Assembly: GCA_937858255.1 (NCBI GenBank)
Contig: CALLZQ010000402.1
Span: forward strand, 1-6,887
From: an uncultured Tabrizicola sp.
GTDB lineage: Bacteria > Pseudomonadota > Alphaproteobacteria > Rhodobacterales > Rhodobacteraceae
Length of the DNA: 6,887 bases
Reading direction: 5' to 3'
The notes below the pieces were generated by a model. That model saw nothing but the letters and a program-made list of their open reading frames with translations. It was not told where the DNA came from and made no database searches. A program made the position numbers and the translations under genes. Below, piece after piece: positions 1-6,052 of the stretch. Positions within the stretch are counted from its first letter, which is position 1; each line of letters opens with the position of its first letter.

Positions 1-1
1 C

Positions 2-1384
2 TATAGCGCCGCAACGGCCTTTCTGGCCGAACATTTTTCCTACAGGGTGACCAGGGGTCGACCCTCTGCCCGTGTACGAGCCTATTACCCCGAAATCCGG
101 CTGTCCGTGGACAGCCATGCCAAGACCGACTCGCGCCTGTCCTTTGGGCATGTCGCCGGCCCCGGCACCTATGCGACGACCGTCACCCGGCCCGATCTGT
201 TTCGCAGCTACCTGACCCAGCAGATCGCGCTGCTGCTCCAGAACCACGGCCAGCCCGTGGTGATCGGCGCCTCGGACACGCCGATCCCGGTGCATTTCGC
301 GGTTGCGGGCAACCCCGAGGTTTCGGTCCCCCAAGAAGGTGTGCTGGAGTTCTCGCTGCGCGATGTCTTTGACGTGCCCGATCTGGCGACGACCAACGAT
401 GACATCGTGAACGGCACCCGCAGCACCAACCCCGATGGCTCGATGCCGCTGGCGCCCTTTACCGCGCAGCGGGTCGATTACTCGCTGGCCCGCCTGACCC
501 ATTACACGGCCACCGATCCGGGGCATTTCCAGAACCACGTCCTGTTCACCAACTACCAGTTTTATGTTGATGAGTTCGAAGCCTATGCCCGACAGGTGCT
601 GGCCGATCCTTCGCTGGGCTATACCGCCTTTGTCGCCACCGGCAATCAGGTGATCACCACGGCGGACGGGGTCATCCACCCGGTCGCCAAGATGCCACAA
701 ATGCCAACCTACCACCTGAAACGCGCCGACGGGCAGGGGATCACCCTGGTCAACATCGGTGTGGGCCCTTCGAATGCCAAGACGGCAACCGACCATATTG
801 CCGTTTTGCGCCCGCATGCCTGGCTGATGGTCGGCCATTGTGCCGGTCTTCGTAACACTCAGGCCCTTGGCGATTTTGTGCTGGCCCATGCCTATCTGCG
901 CGAAGATCATGTGCTGGACGACGATCTGCCGGTCTGGGTGCCGATCCCGGCACTGGCCGAGATCCAGATCGCGCTTCAGGATGCCGTGGCCGAGGTCACG
1001 CAGCTTCAGGGGTACGAATTGAAGCGGATCATGCGCACCGGCACCGTCGCCACCATCGACAACCGCAACTGGGAGTTGCGCGACCAATCCGGCCCGGTCA
1101 AACGCCTGTCGCAATCGCGGGCCATTGCGCTGGATATGGAAAGCGCGACGATCGCGGCCAACGGTTTTCGCTTTCGTGTGCCCTATGGCACCTTGCTCTG
1201 CGTCTCAGACAAACCCCTGCATGGCGAGCTGAAACTGCCCGGCATGGCCAGCGACTTTTACAAGACGCAAGTCGCCCGCCATCTGCTGATCGGCATCAAT
1301 GCCATGGAGCGGTTGCGCCAGATGCCGGTTGAGCGGATCCACAGCCGAAAGTTGCGCAGTTTTGAGGAAACCGCCTTCCTCTGA
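2..1384 (+). CDS. amn: AMP nucleosidase, 5'-truncated by window edge
   Basis: AMP nucleosidase hydrolyses AMP to adenine and ribose 5-phosphate in the cytoplasm, in purine salvage and adenylate control. The frame is open from base 2, and the residues before the GTG at 47 (ending HFSYR) read as normal protein, so 47 is not the start; the true one lies left of the window. About 460 codons are visible, against 484 residues in E. coli Amn, so roughly 20-30 residues are missing. Counting the GTG at 47 as residue 1, the N-terminal Amn-specific domain contains TRPDLFRSYL (about 47-56), RVDYSLARLTHYT (142-154) and LFTNYQFYVDEF (166-177). The C-terminal nucleoside-phosphorylase-like domain has GITLVNIGVGPSNAK (231-245), DMESATIAA (363-371) and VSDKPLHGE (386-394), where D388 corresponds to the expected catalytic Asp. 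It ends at TGA 1382-1384. Identity is based on extended motif agreement with the enterobacterial enzyme. Confidence 0.95.
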   Translation, partial: YSAATAFLAEHFSYRVTRGRPSARVRAYYPEIRLSVDSHAKTDSRLSFGHVAGPGTYATTVTRPDLFRSYLTQQIALLLQNHGQPVVIGASDTPIPVHFAVAGNPEVSVPQEGVLEFSLRDVFDVPDLATTNDDIVNGTRSTNPDGSMPLAPFTAQRVDYSLARLTHYTATDPGHFQNHVLFTNYQFYVDEFEAYARQVLADPSLGYTAFVATGNQVITTADGVIHPVAKMPQMPTYHLKRADGQGITLVNIGVGPSNAKTATDHIAVLRPHAWLMVGHCAGLRNTQALGDFVLAHAYLREDHVLDDDLPVWVPIPALAEIQIALQDAVAEVTQLQGYELKRIMRTGTVATIDNRNWELRDQSGPVKRLSQSRAIALDMESATIAANGFRFRVPYGTLLCVSDKPLHGELKLPGMASDFYKTQVARHLLIGINAMERLRQMPVERIHSRKLRSFEETAFL

Positions 1385-1417
1385 CGCGAAAGTCCCGGCC
1401 AAATTTCGCCGCTCACG

Positions 1418-1452
1418 CAAGGTTTGCTCTTGTTTTTTGATGCAAAACCTTG
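1418..1452 (+). promoter_or_regulatory. Inverted repeat in amn-HU gap (possible HU leader or promoter hairpin)
   Basis: CAAGGTTT at 1418-1425 pairs with AAACCTTG at 1445-1452. The stem can extend inward through GC/GC (1426-1427 with 1442-1443, A1444 bulged). The loop is T-rich, with a TTTTTT run at 1433-1438. No T run follows the stem on either strand, so it does not look like a standard terminator for amn. The T-rich, locally low-GC stretch is also where an HU promoter could lie: TTGTTT 1430-1435 with TGTAGC 1453-1458 at 17-base spacing is a weak match. Role unknown. Confidence 0.35.
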
Positions 1453-1493
1453 TGTAGCGGATTGGTCGTCCGACAGGGTCCACCGATGCCACT

Positions 1494-1515
1494 CGCCCTT
1501 TCCGAAAACAGGGCG
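1494..1515 (+). promoter_or_regulatory. Small hairpin in the HU gene 5' leader
   Basis: CGCCCT (1494-1499) and AGGGCG (1510-1515) form a perfect 6-base stem around a 10-base A-rich loop (1500-1509). The hairpin ends 23 bases before the HU ATG and leaves the ribosome site (AAGGA 1526-1530) single-stranded. It could stabilise the message or tune translation; this is inference from structure only. Confidence 0.35.
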
Positions 1516-1538
1516 CACAAAACCGAAGGAAAAAGAAC

Positions 1539-1826
1539 ATGACCAAACCGATGACCAAGACCCAGCTTGTCGCCGCCATCGCCGAAGCCATGGGCGCCGA
1601 CAAGAAAACCGCCGGGGCCGCACTGGATGCGATCTCTGATGTTGTCAGCCGCGAAGTCGCCGCTGGCGGCGCTGTCACCCTGCCGGGTCTTGGCAAGGTG
1701 GCCTGCAAAGCCCGCCCCGAGCGTCAGGTCCGCAACCCCGCGACCGGCGAAACCATGACCAAGCCTGCCGACAAGCAAGTGAAGTTCTCGATTGCCAAGG
1801 CCCTGAAGGACAGCGTCAACGCCTGA
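1539..1826 (+). CDS. HU-family nucleoid DNA-binding protein
   Basis: Predicted small histone-like protein that bends and compacts DNA as a dimer in the nucleoid. It is 95 residues (HU is usually about 90). Helices span roughly residues 6-18 (TKTQLVAAIAEAMG) and 21-42, followed by the beta saddle and the DNA-contacting arm with RNPATGE at 65-71, whose proline is the residue that intercalates into DNA in HU/IHF. The C-terminal part VKFSIAKALKDSVN matches the family's end. Odd points: the usual GFG turn is GLG (50-52), the following aromatic is absent, and there is a Cys at 56. The start is ATG 1539, preceded by the purine-rich GAAGGAAAAAG; an in-frame ATG at 1551 is possible but further from that site. 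It sits alone between amn and a permease, with its own leader and terminator. The family is secure; HU versus IHF subunit cannot be settled, although the lone context favours HU. Confidence 0.92.
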   Translation: MTKPMTKTQLVAAIAEAMGADKKTAGAALDAISDVVSREVAAGGAVTLPGLGKVACKARPERQVRNPATGETMTKPADKQVKFSIAKALKDSVNA

Positions 1827-1869
1827 TCCTGTTGCCTGTGCTGCCCTTGCAGCGCCGCAATCTTTCTGG

Positions 1870-1896
1870 AAAGGTCGCCCAAACGGCGACCTTTTT
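1870..1896 (+). terminator. Rho-independent terminator of the HU gene
   Basis: AAAGGTCGCC (1870-1879) pairs perfectly with GGCGACCTTT (1885-1894) around the 5-base loop CAAAC. A five-T run (1892-1896), then TTTT at 1899-1902, follows on the plus strand. It lies 44 bases after the HU stop and 33 bases before the permease ATG, so it separates the two transcripts. Confidence 0.88.
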
Positions 1897-1928
1897 GCTT
1901 TTAGGCCGTATTGTTGCAAAGGGTGCCG

Positions 1929-2807
1929 ATGGCTCTGAAATCATTGCTGCTTGGCCTGGCCTTTGCGTTGATGTGGTCCTCGGCCTTTGCGACGGCGCGG
2001 ATCATCGTCGCCGATGCGGCGCCGCTGATGTCGCTGGCCGCGCGCTTTGCCCTGACCGGAATCGTCGCCATCACCGCGGCACGGCTGATGGGCCAAACCT
2101 GGCGCCTGCCGGGTGGCTGGCGCGGGGCGCAGGCGCGGGCCGTCGTGGTCTTTGGCTTGTGCCAGAACGCGCTTTATCTGGGCCTGAATTTCGTCGCTAT
2201 GCAGTGGATTGAGGGATCGCTGGCCGCGATCATCGCCTCATCCATGCCGCTGATGGTGGCGGGGCTGGGCTGGGCCTTCATGGGGCAGCGGACCTCGGCC
2301 TTGGGCGTCCTTGGGCTGGTGACCGGGATGGCGGGCGTCGCGCTGATCATGGGCAGCCGGCTGTCGGGCGGCGCTGATCCGCTGGGGATTGCCCTTTGCG
2401 TGCTGGGGGCACTGGCCCTTGCCATCGCAACGCTGACAGTCAAGGGCGCCTCGGGCGCGGGCAATCTGCTGATGGTGGTCGGCTTGCAGATGCTGGTCGG
2501 GGCGGTGACGCTGGCGGTGACCTCGGCTGTGATCGAGGTGCCGCACCTGACCCTCTCCCCCCGCTGGATCGCGGCCTTCCTTTACCAGTGCTTTGTCCCC
2601 GGGCTGGCGGCGACGTTGATCTGGTTTTCACTGGTGCGCCAGATCGGTGCCGTCCGCGCCGCAACCTTTCACTTCCTGAATCCGGCCTTTGGCGTGGCCA
2701 TTGCCGCCGCCCTGCTGGGCGAGGCGGTCGGGCCGACCGACCTGATCGGCGTTGTCATCGCCATGGCCGGGATCCTGATCGTGCAGCGCGAACGGGCGCG
2801 GGCCTAG
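1929..2807 (+). CDS. EamA/DMT-superfamily transporter, ten predicted membrane helices
   Basis: Inner-membrane permease of the drug/metabolite transporter superfamily, which exports amino acids, metabolites or drugs; the substrate cannot be read from this sequence. It is 292 residues (family about 290-310), almost entirely hydrophobic, built of two EamA repeats. Approximate helices: 4-24, 30-50, 70-88, 92-112, 121-141, 150-168, 178-200, 212-233, 245-263, 268-286. The second repeat carries the typical [15 protein letters not shown] (251-265) followed by a closing helix with [11 protein letters not shown] (274-284). The chosen start is ATG 1929, with AAAGGG at 1918-1923 upstream; an in-frame TTG at 1911 would add six non-hydrophobic residues and lacks a site. 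It ends at TAG 2805-2807, sharing CTAG with the aroC stop on the other strand. It follows the HU terminator, so it needs its own promoter, which I could not identify. Confidence 0.9.
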   Translation: MALKSLLLGLAFALMWSSAFATARIIVADAAPLMSLAARFALTGIVAITAARLMGQTWRLPGGWRGAQARAVVVFGLCQNALYLGLNFVAMQWIEGSLAAIIASSMPLMVAGLGWAFMGQRTSALGVLGLVTGMAGVALIMGSRLSGGADPLGIALCVLGALALAIATLTVKGASGAGNLLMVVGLQMLVGAVTLAVTSAVIEVPHLTLSPRWIAAFLYQCFVPGLAATLIWFSLVRQIGAVRAATFHFLNPAFGVAIAAALLGEAVGPTDLIGVVIAMAGILIVQRERARA

Positions 2808-3904
2808 CCTATCCGCCCCCGCAGGCCGCCGGTCTGGCCGCGGTCCAGCAACAAGTGATCCAGCAGCACGCAGGCCATCATCGCCTCGGCCACCGGCACG
2901 GCGCGGATGCCCACGCAGGGGTCATGACGGCCCTTGGTGATCAGCTCGATCTCGGCGCCCGACTGGTTCACCGTTTTGCGCGGGGTGAGGATGGAGGAGG
3001 TCGGCTTGACGGCAAAGCGGCAAATCACCGGCTGCCCGGTCGAGATGCCGCCCAGAATGCCACCCGCATGGTTTGACAGATATTCCGGCCCATGCGGCCC
3101 CATGCGGATCTCATCGGCGTTGTCGACCCCGGTCAGCGCCGCCGCCGCCATACCATCGCCAATCTCGACCGCCTTGACGGCATTGATCGTCATCATCGCC
3201 GACGCCAGATCGCTGTCGAGTTTGGCATAGATCGGCGCACCAAGGCCCGGGGGTACGCCCTCGGCCACCACCTCGATCACGCCACCGACCGAGTTATGGT
3301 TCAGCCGGATCTGATCCAGATAGCTGGCCCAGTCCGCCGCCGCCACGGGATCGGGGCACCAGAAGGGATTGCGTTCGATCTCGGCCGCGTCAAAGCGGCT
3401 GCGGTCGATGCCTTGCGTCCCGATCTGCACCATATAGCCCGAAATCGTCAGCCCCGGCACCAGCGCCCGCAACGCCGCCCGTGCGACTCCGCCCGCCGCC
3501 ACCCGCGCCGCCGTTTCCCGCGCGCTGGAGCGACCGCCACCGCGATAATCGCGCAGCCCGTATTTCTGGTGATAGGTGATGTCGGCATGCCCGGGGCGAA
3601 AGCTCTGGGCGATATCGCCGTAATCCTTGGACCGCTGGTCGGTATTCTCGATCATCAACTGGATCGAGGTGCCGGTCGTCCGCCCCTCAAACACGCCCGA
3701 GAGGATGCGCACCTCATCCGGTTCTTTCCGCTGGGTGGTGAATTTTGAGGTGCCGGGCTTGCGCCGGTCAAGCCAGGGTTGCAGATCGGCCTCTGAAAGC
3801 GCGATGCCCGGCGGGCAGCCGTCCACGGTGCAACCGATGGCCGGCCCGTGGCTCTCACCCCAGGTGGTGACGCGGAACATATGGCCAAAGGTGTTGTAGC
3901 TCAT
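2804..3904 (-). CDS. aroC: Chorismate synthase
   Basis: Catalyses the last step of the shikimate pathway, 5-enolpyruvylshikimate 3-phosphate to chorismate, using reduced FMN. Chorismate feeds Trp, Tyr, Phe, folate and quinone synthesis. The 366 residues match the usual 350-370. All three family signatures are intact: GESHG at 16-20, the long block RPGHAD...[21 protein letters not shown] (103-130) continuing to RVAAGG, and [18 protein letters not shown] (325-342). The histidines H19 and H106 and aspartate D328 are the expected catalytic-site residues. The start is placed at 3904 because GGAG lies six bases before that ATG and the family begins near S-x-NTFG; an in-frame ATG at 3916 would add MEIA and has a poorer ribosome site. 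It is divergent from queG and convergent with the DMT permease. No terminator separates it from the permease. Confidence 0.97.
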   Translation of the reverse strand: MSYNTFGHMFRVTTWGESHGPAIGCTVDGCPPGIALSEADLQPWLDRRKPGTSKFTTQRKEPDEVRILSGVFEGRTTGTSIQLMIENTDQRSKDYGDIAQSFRPGHADITYHQKYGLRDYRGGGRSSARETAARVAAGGVARAALRALVPGLTISGYMVQIGTQGIDRSRFDAAEIERNPFWCPDPVAAADWASYLDQIRLNHNSVGGVIEVVAEGVPPGLGAPIYAKLDSDLASAMMTINAVKAVEIGDGMAAAALTGVDNADEIRMGPHGPEYLSNHAGGILGGISTGQPVICRFAVKPTSSILTPRKTVNQSGAEIELITKGRHDPCVGIRAVPVAEAMMACVLLDHLLLDRGQTGGLRGRIG

Positions 3905-3938
3905 CGCGATCTCCATTTTCCCAGCCCGTTTAGGTCAA

Positions 3939-3978
3939 AGCGCTGCTGGAATGAAGGGATTTCCGTTGACGCAGCGCT
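3939..3978. repeat. Inverted repeat in the aroC-queG divergent gap
   Basis: AGCGCTGC (3939-3946) is repeated inverted as GCAGCGCT (3971-3978), 24 bases apart, in the 91-base gap between two divergent starts. This position would suit a shared regulator site, but each arm also contains the common self-palindrome AGCGCT, and no convincing -35/-10 pair is visible for either gene. Function unproven. Confidence 0.3.
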
Positions 3979-3995
3979 GAAGTAGGGTCGGGCGC

Positions 3996-5042
3996 ATGAC
4001 TGAGACGCTGAAATCCCGCCTGCATGACCGCGCCCTGGCCGAGGGGTTTTCCGCCATGCGGATCACCACGCCCGAGGCGATCCCGGCCGCGGCCGGGCGG
4101 CTGGCGGCGTTTCTGGCCGAGGGGCGGCAGGGCCAGATGGGCTGGATGGCCGAGCGCAGCCACTGGCGCGGCAACCCGGCGGCCCTCTGGCCCGAGGCGC
4201 GCAGTGTCATCATGCTGGCCGAAAGCTATACGCCCGAGGAAAACCCTCTGCCGCTGCTGGAACAGACTGAACGGGGGGTGATCTCGGTCTATGCGCAGGG
4301 CAAGGATTATCATGATCTGGTCAAGCGGCGACTCAAACGCCTTGGCCGTTGGCTGATCGACCAGCATCCCTGCGAGATCAAAGTTTTCGTCGATACCGCC
4401 CCGGTGATGGAAAAGCCCTTGGCACAGGCGGCGGGGCTGGGCTGGCAGGGCAAGCATACCAACCTGTTGTCGCGCGATCTGGGGAACTGGTTTTTCCTTG
4501 GCGCGATCTTTACCACCGCCGAACTGGCCCCCGATACGCCCGAGGTCAGCCATTGCGGCAGTTGCACGGCCTGCCTGACGATCTGCCCGACGCAGGCTTT
4601 TCCCGCGCCCTATCAACTCGATGCCCGGCGCTGCATCTCTTATCTGACCATCGAACACGCAGGCCCGGTGCCCGAGGATTTGCGGCCCCTGATGGGCAAC
4701 CGGATTTATGGCTGCGACGACTGTCTGGCCATCTGCCCCTGGAACAAATTCGCGCAGGCGGCGCGTGAGATCGGTTATGCCCCGCGCCATGGCGCACCGC
4801 CCTTGGCGGAACTGGCGGCGCTGGACGATGCGGCCTTTCGCGCCCGATTTGCCGGCAGCCCGATCAAGCGTATCGGGCGTAACCGCTTTGTCCGCAATGT
4901 GCTCTATGCCATCGGCAATTCCGGTCAGCCGGCGCTGATGCAGGTGGCCGGCGCGTTGACCGCAGATGCCGATGAGACGGTGGCCGCGGCCGCCCGCTGG
5001 GCCCTCAGCCGCCTGCGCGCAGCCGGTCACGCAGCGCCATGA
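3996..5042 (+). CDS. queG: Epoxyqueuosine reductase (tRNA queuosine synthesis)
   Basis: Cobalamin- and iron-sulphur-dependent enzyme that reduces epoxyqueuosine to queuosine at wobble position 34 of tRNAs with GUN anticodons, the last step of queuosine synthesis; cytoplasmic. It is 348 residues (E. coli about 379), so the C-terminal region is somewhat short. The N-terminal half is the QueG-specific DUF1730 region. D133 in VDTAPVMEK is the conserved candidate acid for catalysis, and [10 protein letters not shown] is at 147-156. Two [4Fe-4S] motifs are complete: C187, C190, C193, C197 (followed by Pro) and C213, C240, C243, C247 (also followed by Pro). The C-terminal part (about 270-345) is helical and HEAT-like. 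The start is ATG 3996, with a modest AGGG at 3984-3987. It is divergent from aroC, and its last 38 bases lie opposite the end of ohrR. No other queuosine gene is in view. Confidence 0.96.
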   Translation: MTETLKSRLHDRALAEGFSAMRITTPEAIPAAAGRLAAFLAEGRQGQMGWMAERSHWRGNPAALWPEARSVIMLAESYTPEENPLPLLEQTERGVISVYAQGKDYHDLVKRRLKRLGRWLIDQHPCEIKVFVDTAPVMEKPLAQAAGLGWQGKHTNLLSRDLGNWFFLGAIFTTAELAPDTPEVSHCGSCTACLTICPTQAFPAPYQLDARRCISYLTIEHAGPVPEDLRPLMGNRIYGCDDCLAICPWNKFAQAAREIGYAPRHGAPPLAELAALDDAAFRARFAGSPIKRIGRNRFVRNVLYAIGNSGQPALMQVAGALTADADETVAAAARWALSRLRAAGHAAP

Positions 5043-5433
5043 CCTCATCGCGCAACCGGGTCAGCGCCGCCAGTTCCATCCCGGTTTTCTCCAGAATACA
5101 GGCCGGGATATGCGCGGCGCGGGGGCACAGATCGCGCCCGGCTTCGGTCAGGTCAATCCTGACCTGACGCTCGTCCCCGGTGTCGCGGCGGCGCGCAACC
5201 AGCCCCTGCGCCTCCAGCCGCTTGAGCAAGGGCGTCAGCGTGTTCGATTCCAGATGCACCTGCCGCCCGATCTCTCCGACCGTCATCCCATCGCTACCCC
5301 AGAGCGTCAGCATCACCAGATACTGCGGATAGGTCAGGCCGATGTCATCCAAGAGCGGCTTGTAAGCCTGCTGCATGGCGTGCGTTGCCGAATAGAGCGC
5401 AAAGCAGATCATCTCTGGCGGGGTCATGGTCAT
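5005..5433 (-). CDS. ohrR: OhrR-type MarR-family organic-peroxide sensor and repressor
   Basis: Predicted winged-helix dimeric repressor that holds ohr off until an organic hydroperoxide oxidises its sensor cysteine. It is 142 residues, usual for the family. The N-terminal block [20 protein letters not shown] is diagnostic: C10 corresponds to the reactive Cys of OhrR, and Y14 and Y24 sit at exactly the spacing (+4, +14) of the two tyrosines that contact that Cys in Bacillus Ohr[14 protein letters not shown] (33-45), the recognition-helix region (about 57-73) and the wing [16 protein letters not shown] (81-96) follow. C103 and C112 lie in the C-terminal part, and one may act as a resolving Cys. 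The ATG at 5433 has no Shine-Dalgarno; a second ATG is at 5427. The promoter spacing suggests a leaderless message from 5433. Divergent from ohr, which supports the assignment; its 3' end overlaps queG. Confidence 0.93.
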   Translation of the reverse strand: MTMTPPEMICFALYSATHAMQQAYKPLLDDIGLTYPQYLVMLTLWGSDGMTVGEIGRQVHLESNTLTPLLKRLEAQGLVARRRDTGDERQVRIDLTEAGRDLCPRAAHIPACILEKTGMELAALTRLRDEVMALRDRLRAGG

Positions 5434-5439
5434 GGCATC

Positions 5440-5468
5440 AGAATAAATCGCGCACGATTCATTCGCAA
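5440..5468 (-). promoter_or_regulatory. Predicted ohrR promoter (leaderless)
   Basis: On the minus strand, TTGCGA (5468-5463) and TATTCT (5445-5440) are separated by exactly 17 bases, a reasonable sigma-70-like pair (four of six matches each). A start about seven bases past the -10 falls at 5433, the A of the ohrR ATG. That agrees with the absence of any ribosome site before ohrR. The operator dyad 5442-5463 fills the spacer. Confidence 0.6.
5442..5463. promoter_or_regulatory. Predicted OhrR operator 1 (over ohrR promoter)
   Basis: Arms AATAAATCG (5442-5450) and CGATTCATT (5455-5463), separated by CGCA, are inverted repeats with eight of nine positions matching. The dyad lies between the ohrR -35 and -10 elements, where a bound dimer would block RNA polymerase, implying autorepression. 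Assignment to OhrR is inference from position and from the related dyads next to the ohr promoter. Confidence 0.65.
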
Positions 5469-5472
5469 GCGG

Positions 5473-5500
5473 TTGACTCTCGCCTTAAGCTCGTTATTGT
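5473..5500 (+). promoter_or_regulatory. Predicted ohr promoter
   Basis: TTGACT (5473-5478, five of six to consensus) and TATTGT (5495-5500, four of six) are separated by 16 bases. The expected start, about 5507, falls inside operator 2, leaving a 5' leader of roughly 30 bases containing GAAAGG (5525-5530) at eight bases from the ohr ATG. Confidence 0.65.
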
Positions 5501-5526
5501 ATCGTAAGCGATTAAATCGAGCGCGA
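5500..5526. promoter_or_regulatory. Predicted OhrR operator 2 (two overlapping dyads at the ohr start point)
   Basis: Two units share the ATCG-N4-CGAT geometry of operator 1: ATCG-TAAG-CGAT at 5501-5512 and ATCG-AGCG-CGAA at 5516-5527 (last base off). Between them, CGATT-A-AATCG (5509-5519) is itself a perfect 11-base palindrome. The cluster begins at the end of the ohr -10 and covers the transcription start, a typical repressing position. Which pairing of half-sites a dimer uses cannot be told from sequence. Confidence 0.55.
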
Positions 5527-5538
5527 AAGGATTTAACC

Positions 5539-5967
5539 ATGACTGTTGATGCGAAATACTGGACCGAGGGTCTGGCCACTGGCGGTGGCCGCAATGGCCT
5601 TGCCAAACTGGCCGATGGCAAGCTGACCGTGACCATGACCAGCCCCAAGGAACTCGGCGGCTCGGGTGCCGGCCATAACCCCGAAGAGCTGTTCGCTATC
5701 GGCTATGCGGCCTGCTACCTCGGCGCGATGCGTTTTGCCGCCAGCAGCGAAAAGCTGGGCACGGTACCGGATGAGGCAACCGTGAATGCCCATGTCGGCA
5801 TCGGCCCGCGCAGCGATGGCGGCTTTGGCCTCAAGGTGCGACTGGTGGTTTCCCTGCCGGGGGTCGAGCGCGCCACCGCCGAAAAGATCGTCGAGCGCGG
5901 CCATTTCATCTGCCCCTATTCCAACGCGACCAAGGGCAAAATCGAGGTCGTCACCGAACTCGCCTGA
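5539..5967 (+). CDS. ohr: Organic hydroperoxide resistance protein (Ohr, OsmC superfamily)
   Basis: Cytoplasmic thiol peroxidase that reduces organic and fatty-acid hydroperoxides to alcohols, recycled in this family by lipoylated proteins. It is 142 residues, the usual length, and acts as a homodimer in known members. The catalytic set is complete: R18 in GGGRNG, E49 in GHNPEELFAIGYAAC, peroxidatic C59 and resolving C125 in HFICPYSNAT (122-131). Carrying VxxCPYSNAT-type sequence with both cysteines distinguishes Ohr from OsmC relatives. The start is ATG 5539, with GAAAGG eight bases upstream; the frame is open further left but only as sequence opposite ohrR. Divergent from its predicted repressor ohrR. 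No terminator is evident after the stop, so read-through into the small gene at 6053 is possible. Confidence 0.97.
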   Translation: MTVDAKYWTEGLATGGGRNGLAKLADGKLTVTMTSPKELGGSGAGHNPEELFAIGYAACYLGAMRFAASSEKLGTVPDEATVNAHVGIGPRSDGGFGLKVRLVVSLPGVERATAEKIVERGHFICPYSNATKGKIEVVTELA

Positions 5968-5996
5968 TCCGGCTGGCAGGAATTGGCCGCTGGCAT

Positions 5997-6025
5997 TTGG
6001 TGAAACCGGCAAAGCGGTGTATGAT
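5997..6025 (+). promoter_or_regulatory. Candidate promoter for the 60-codon gene
   Basis: TATGAT at 6020-6025 is a good -10 (five of six). Seventeen bases upstream, TTGGTG (5997-6002) is a poor -35, matching only TTG. Transcription would begin near 6032, giving a leader of about 20 bases carrying the AAGGAGG site. Weak evidence; expression by read-through from ohr is the alternative. Confidence 0.4.
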
Positions 6026-6040
6026 CCTCTCCCGTAACGG

Positions 6041-6047
6041 AAGGAGG
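6041..6047 (+). promoter_or_regulatory. Perfect Shine-Dalgarno site of the 60-codon gene
   Basis: AAGGAGG is followed by five bases (TTTCC) and then ATG at 6053. It is the strongest ribosome site in the window and the main reason to accept the short frame as a gene. Confidence 0.8.
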
Positions 6048-6052
6048 TTTCC

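Noticed and set aside
47..1384. GTG at 47 as the start of amn
   Set aside because: The frame is open to base 2 and the upstream residues are protein-like; the resulting protein would lack part of the normal N-terminus. The gene is cut by the window edge instead.
1386..1409. GCGAAA / TTTCGC inverted repeat just after the amn stop as a terminator
   Set aside because: Only six pairs with a 12-base loop and no T run afterwards; not convincing.
1205..1919. Overlapping minus-strand frames opposite the end of amn and the HU gene (1205-1708 and 1413-1919)
   Set aside because: They run across two good plus-strand genes and a terminator, with no motifs; explained by high GC content.
3092..3748. 218-codon plus-strand frame inside aroC
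   Set aside because: Antisense to conserved aroC signature blocks; composition rich in Arg/His/Ala with no family resemblance.
3930..5048. 372-codon open frame on the minus strand opposite queG
   Set aside because: QueG on the plus strand has all its cysteine motifs; the minus frame is low-complexity Arg/Gly/Gln-rich, as expected for a GC-rich antisense shadow.
4966..5538. Left extension of the ohr reading frame (333 codons in total if taken from 4966)
   Set aside because: This part lies opposite ohrR and over the promoter region, reads as Arg/Pro/Gln-rich nonsense, and ohr has a proper ribosome site and family-typical N-terminus at 5539.
6026..6047. Hairpin hiding the AAGGAGG site of the small gene (CCTC-TCC pairing with GGA-GAGG)
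   Set aside because: The stem needs a two-base bulge, and the predicted start from TATGAT (about 6032) would leave out its left arm. It could form only in a read-through message from ohr.
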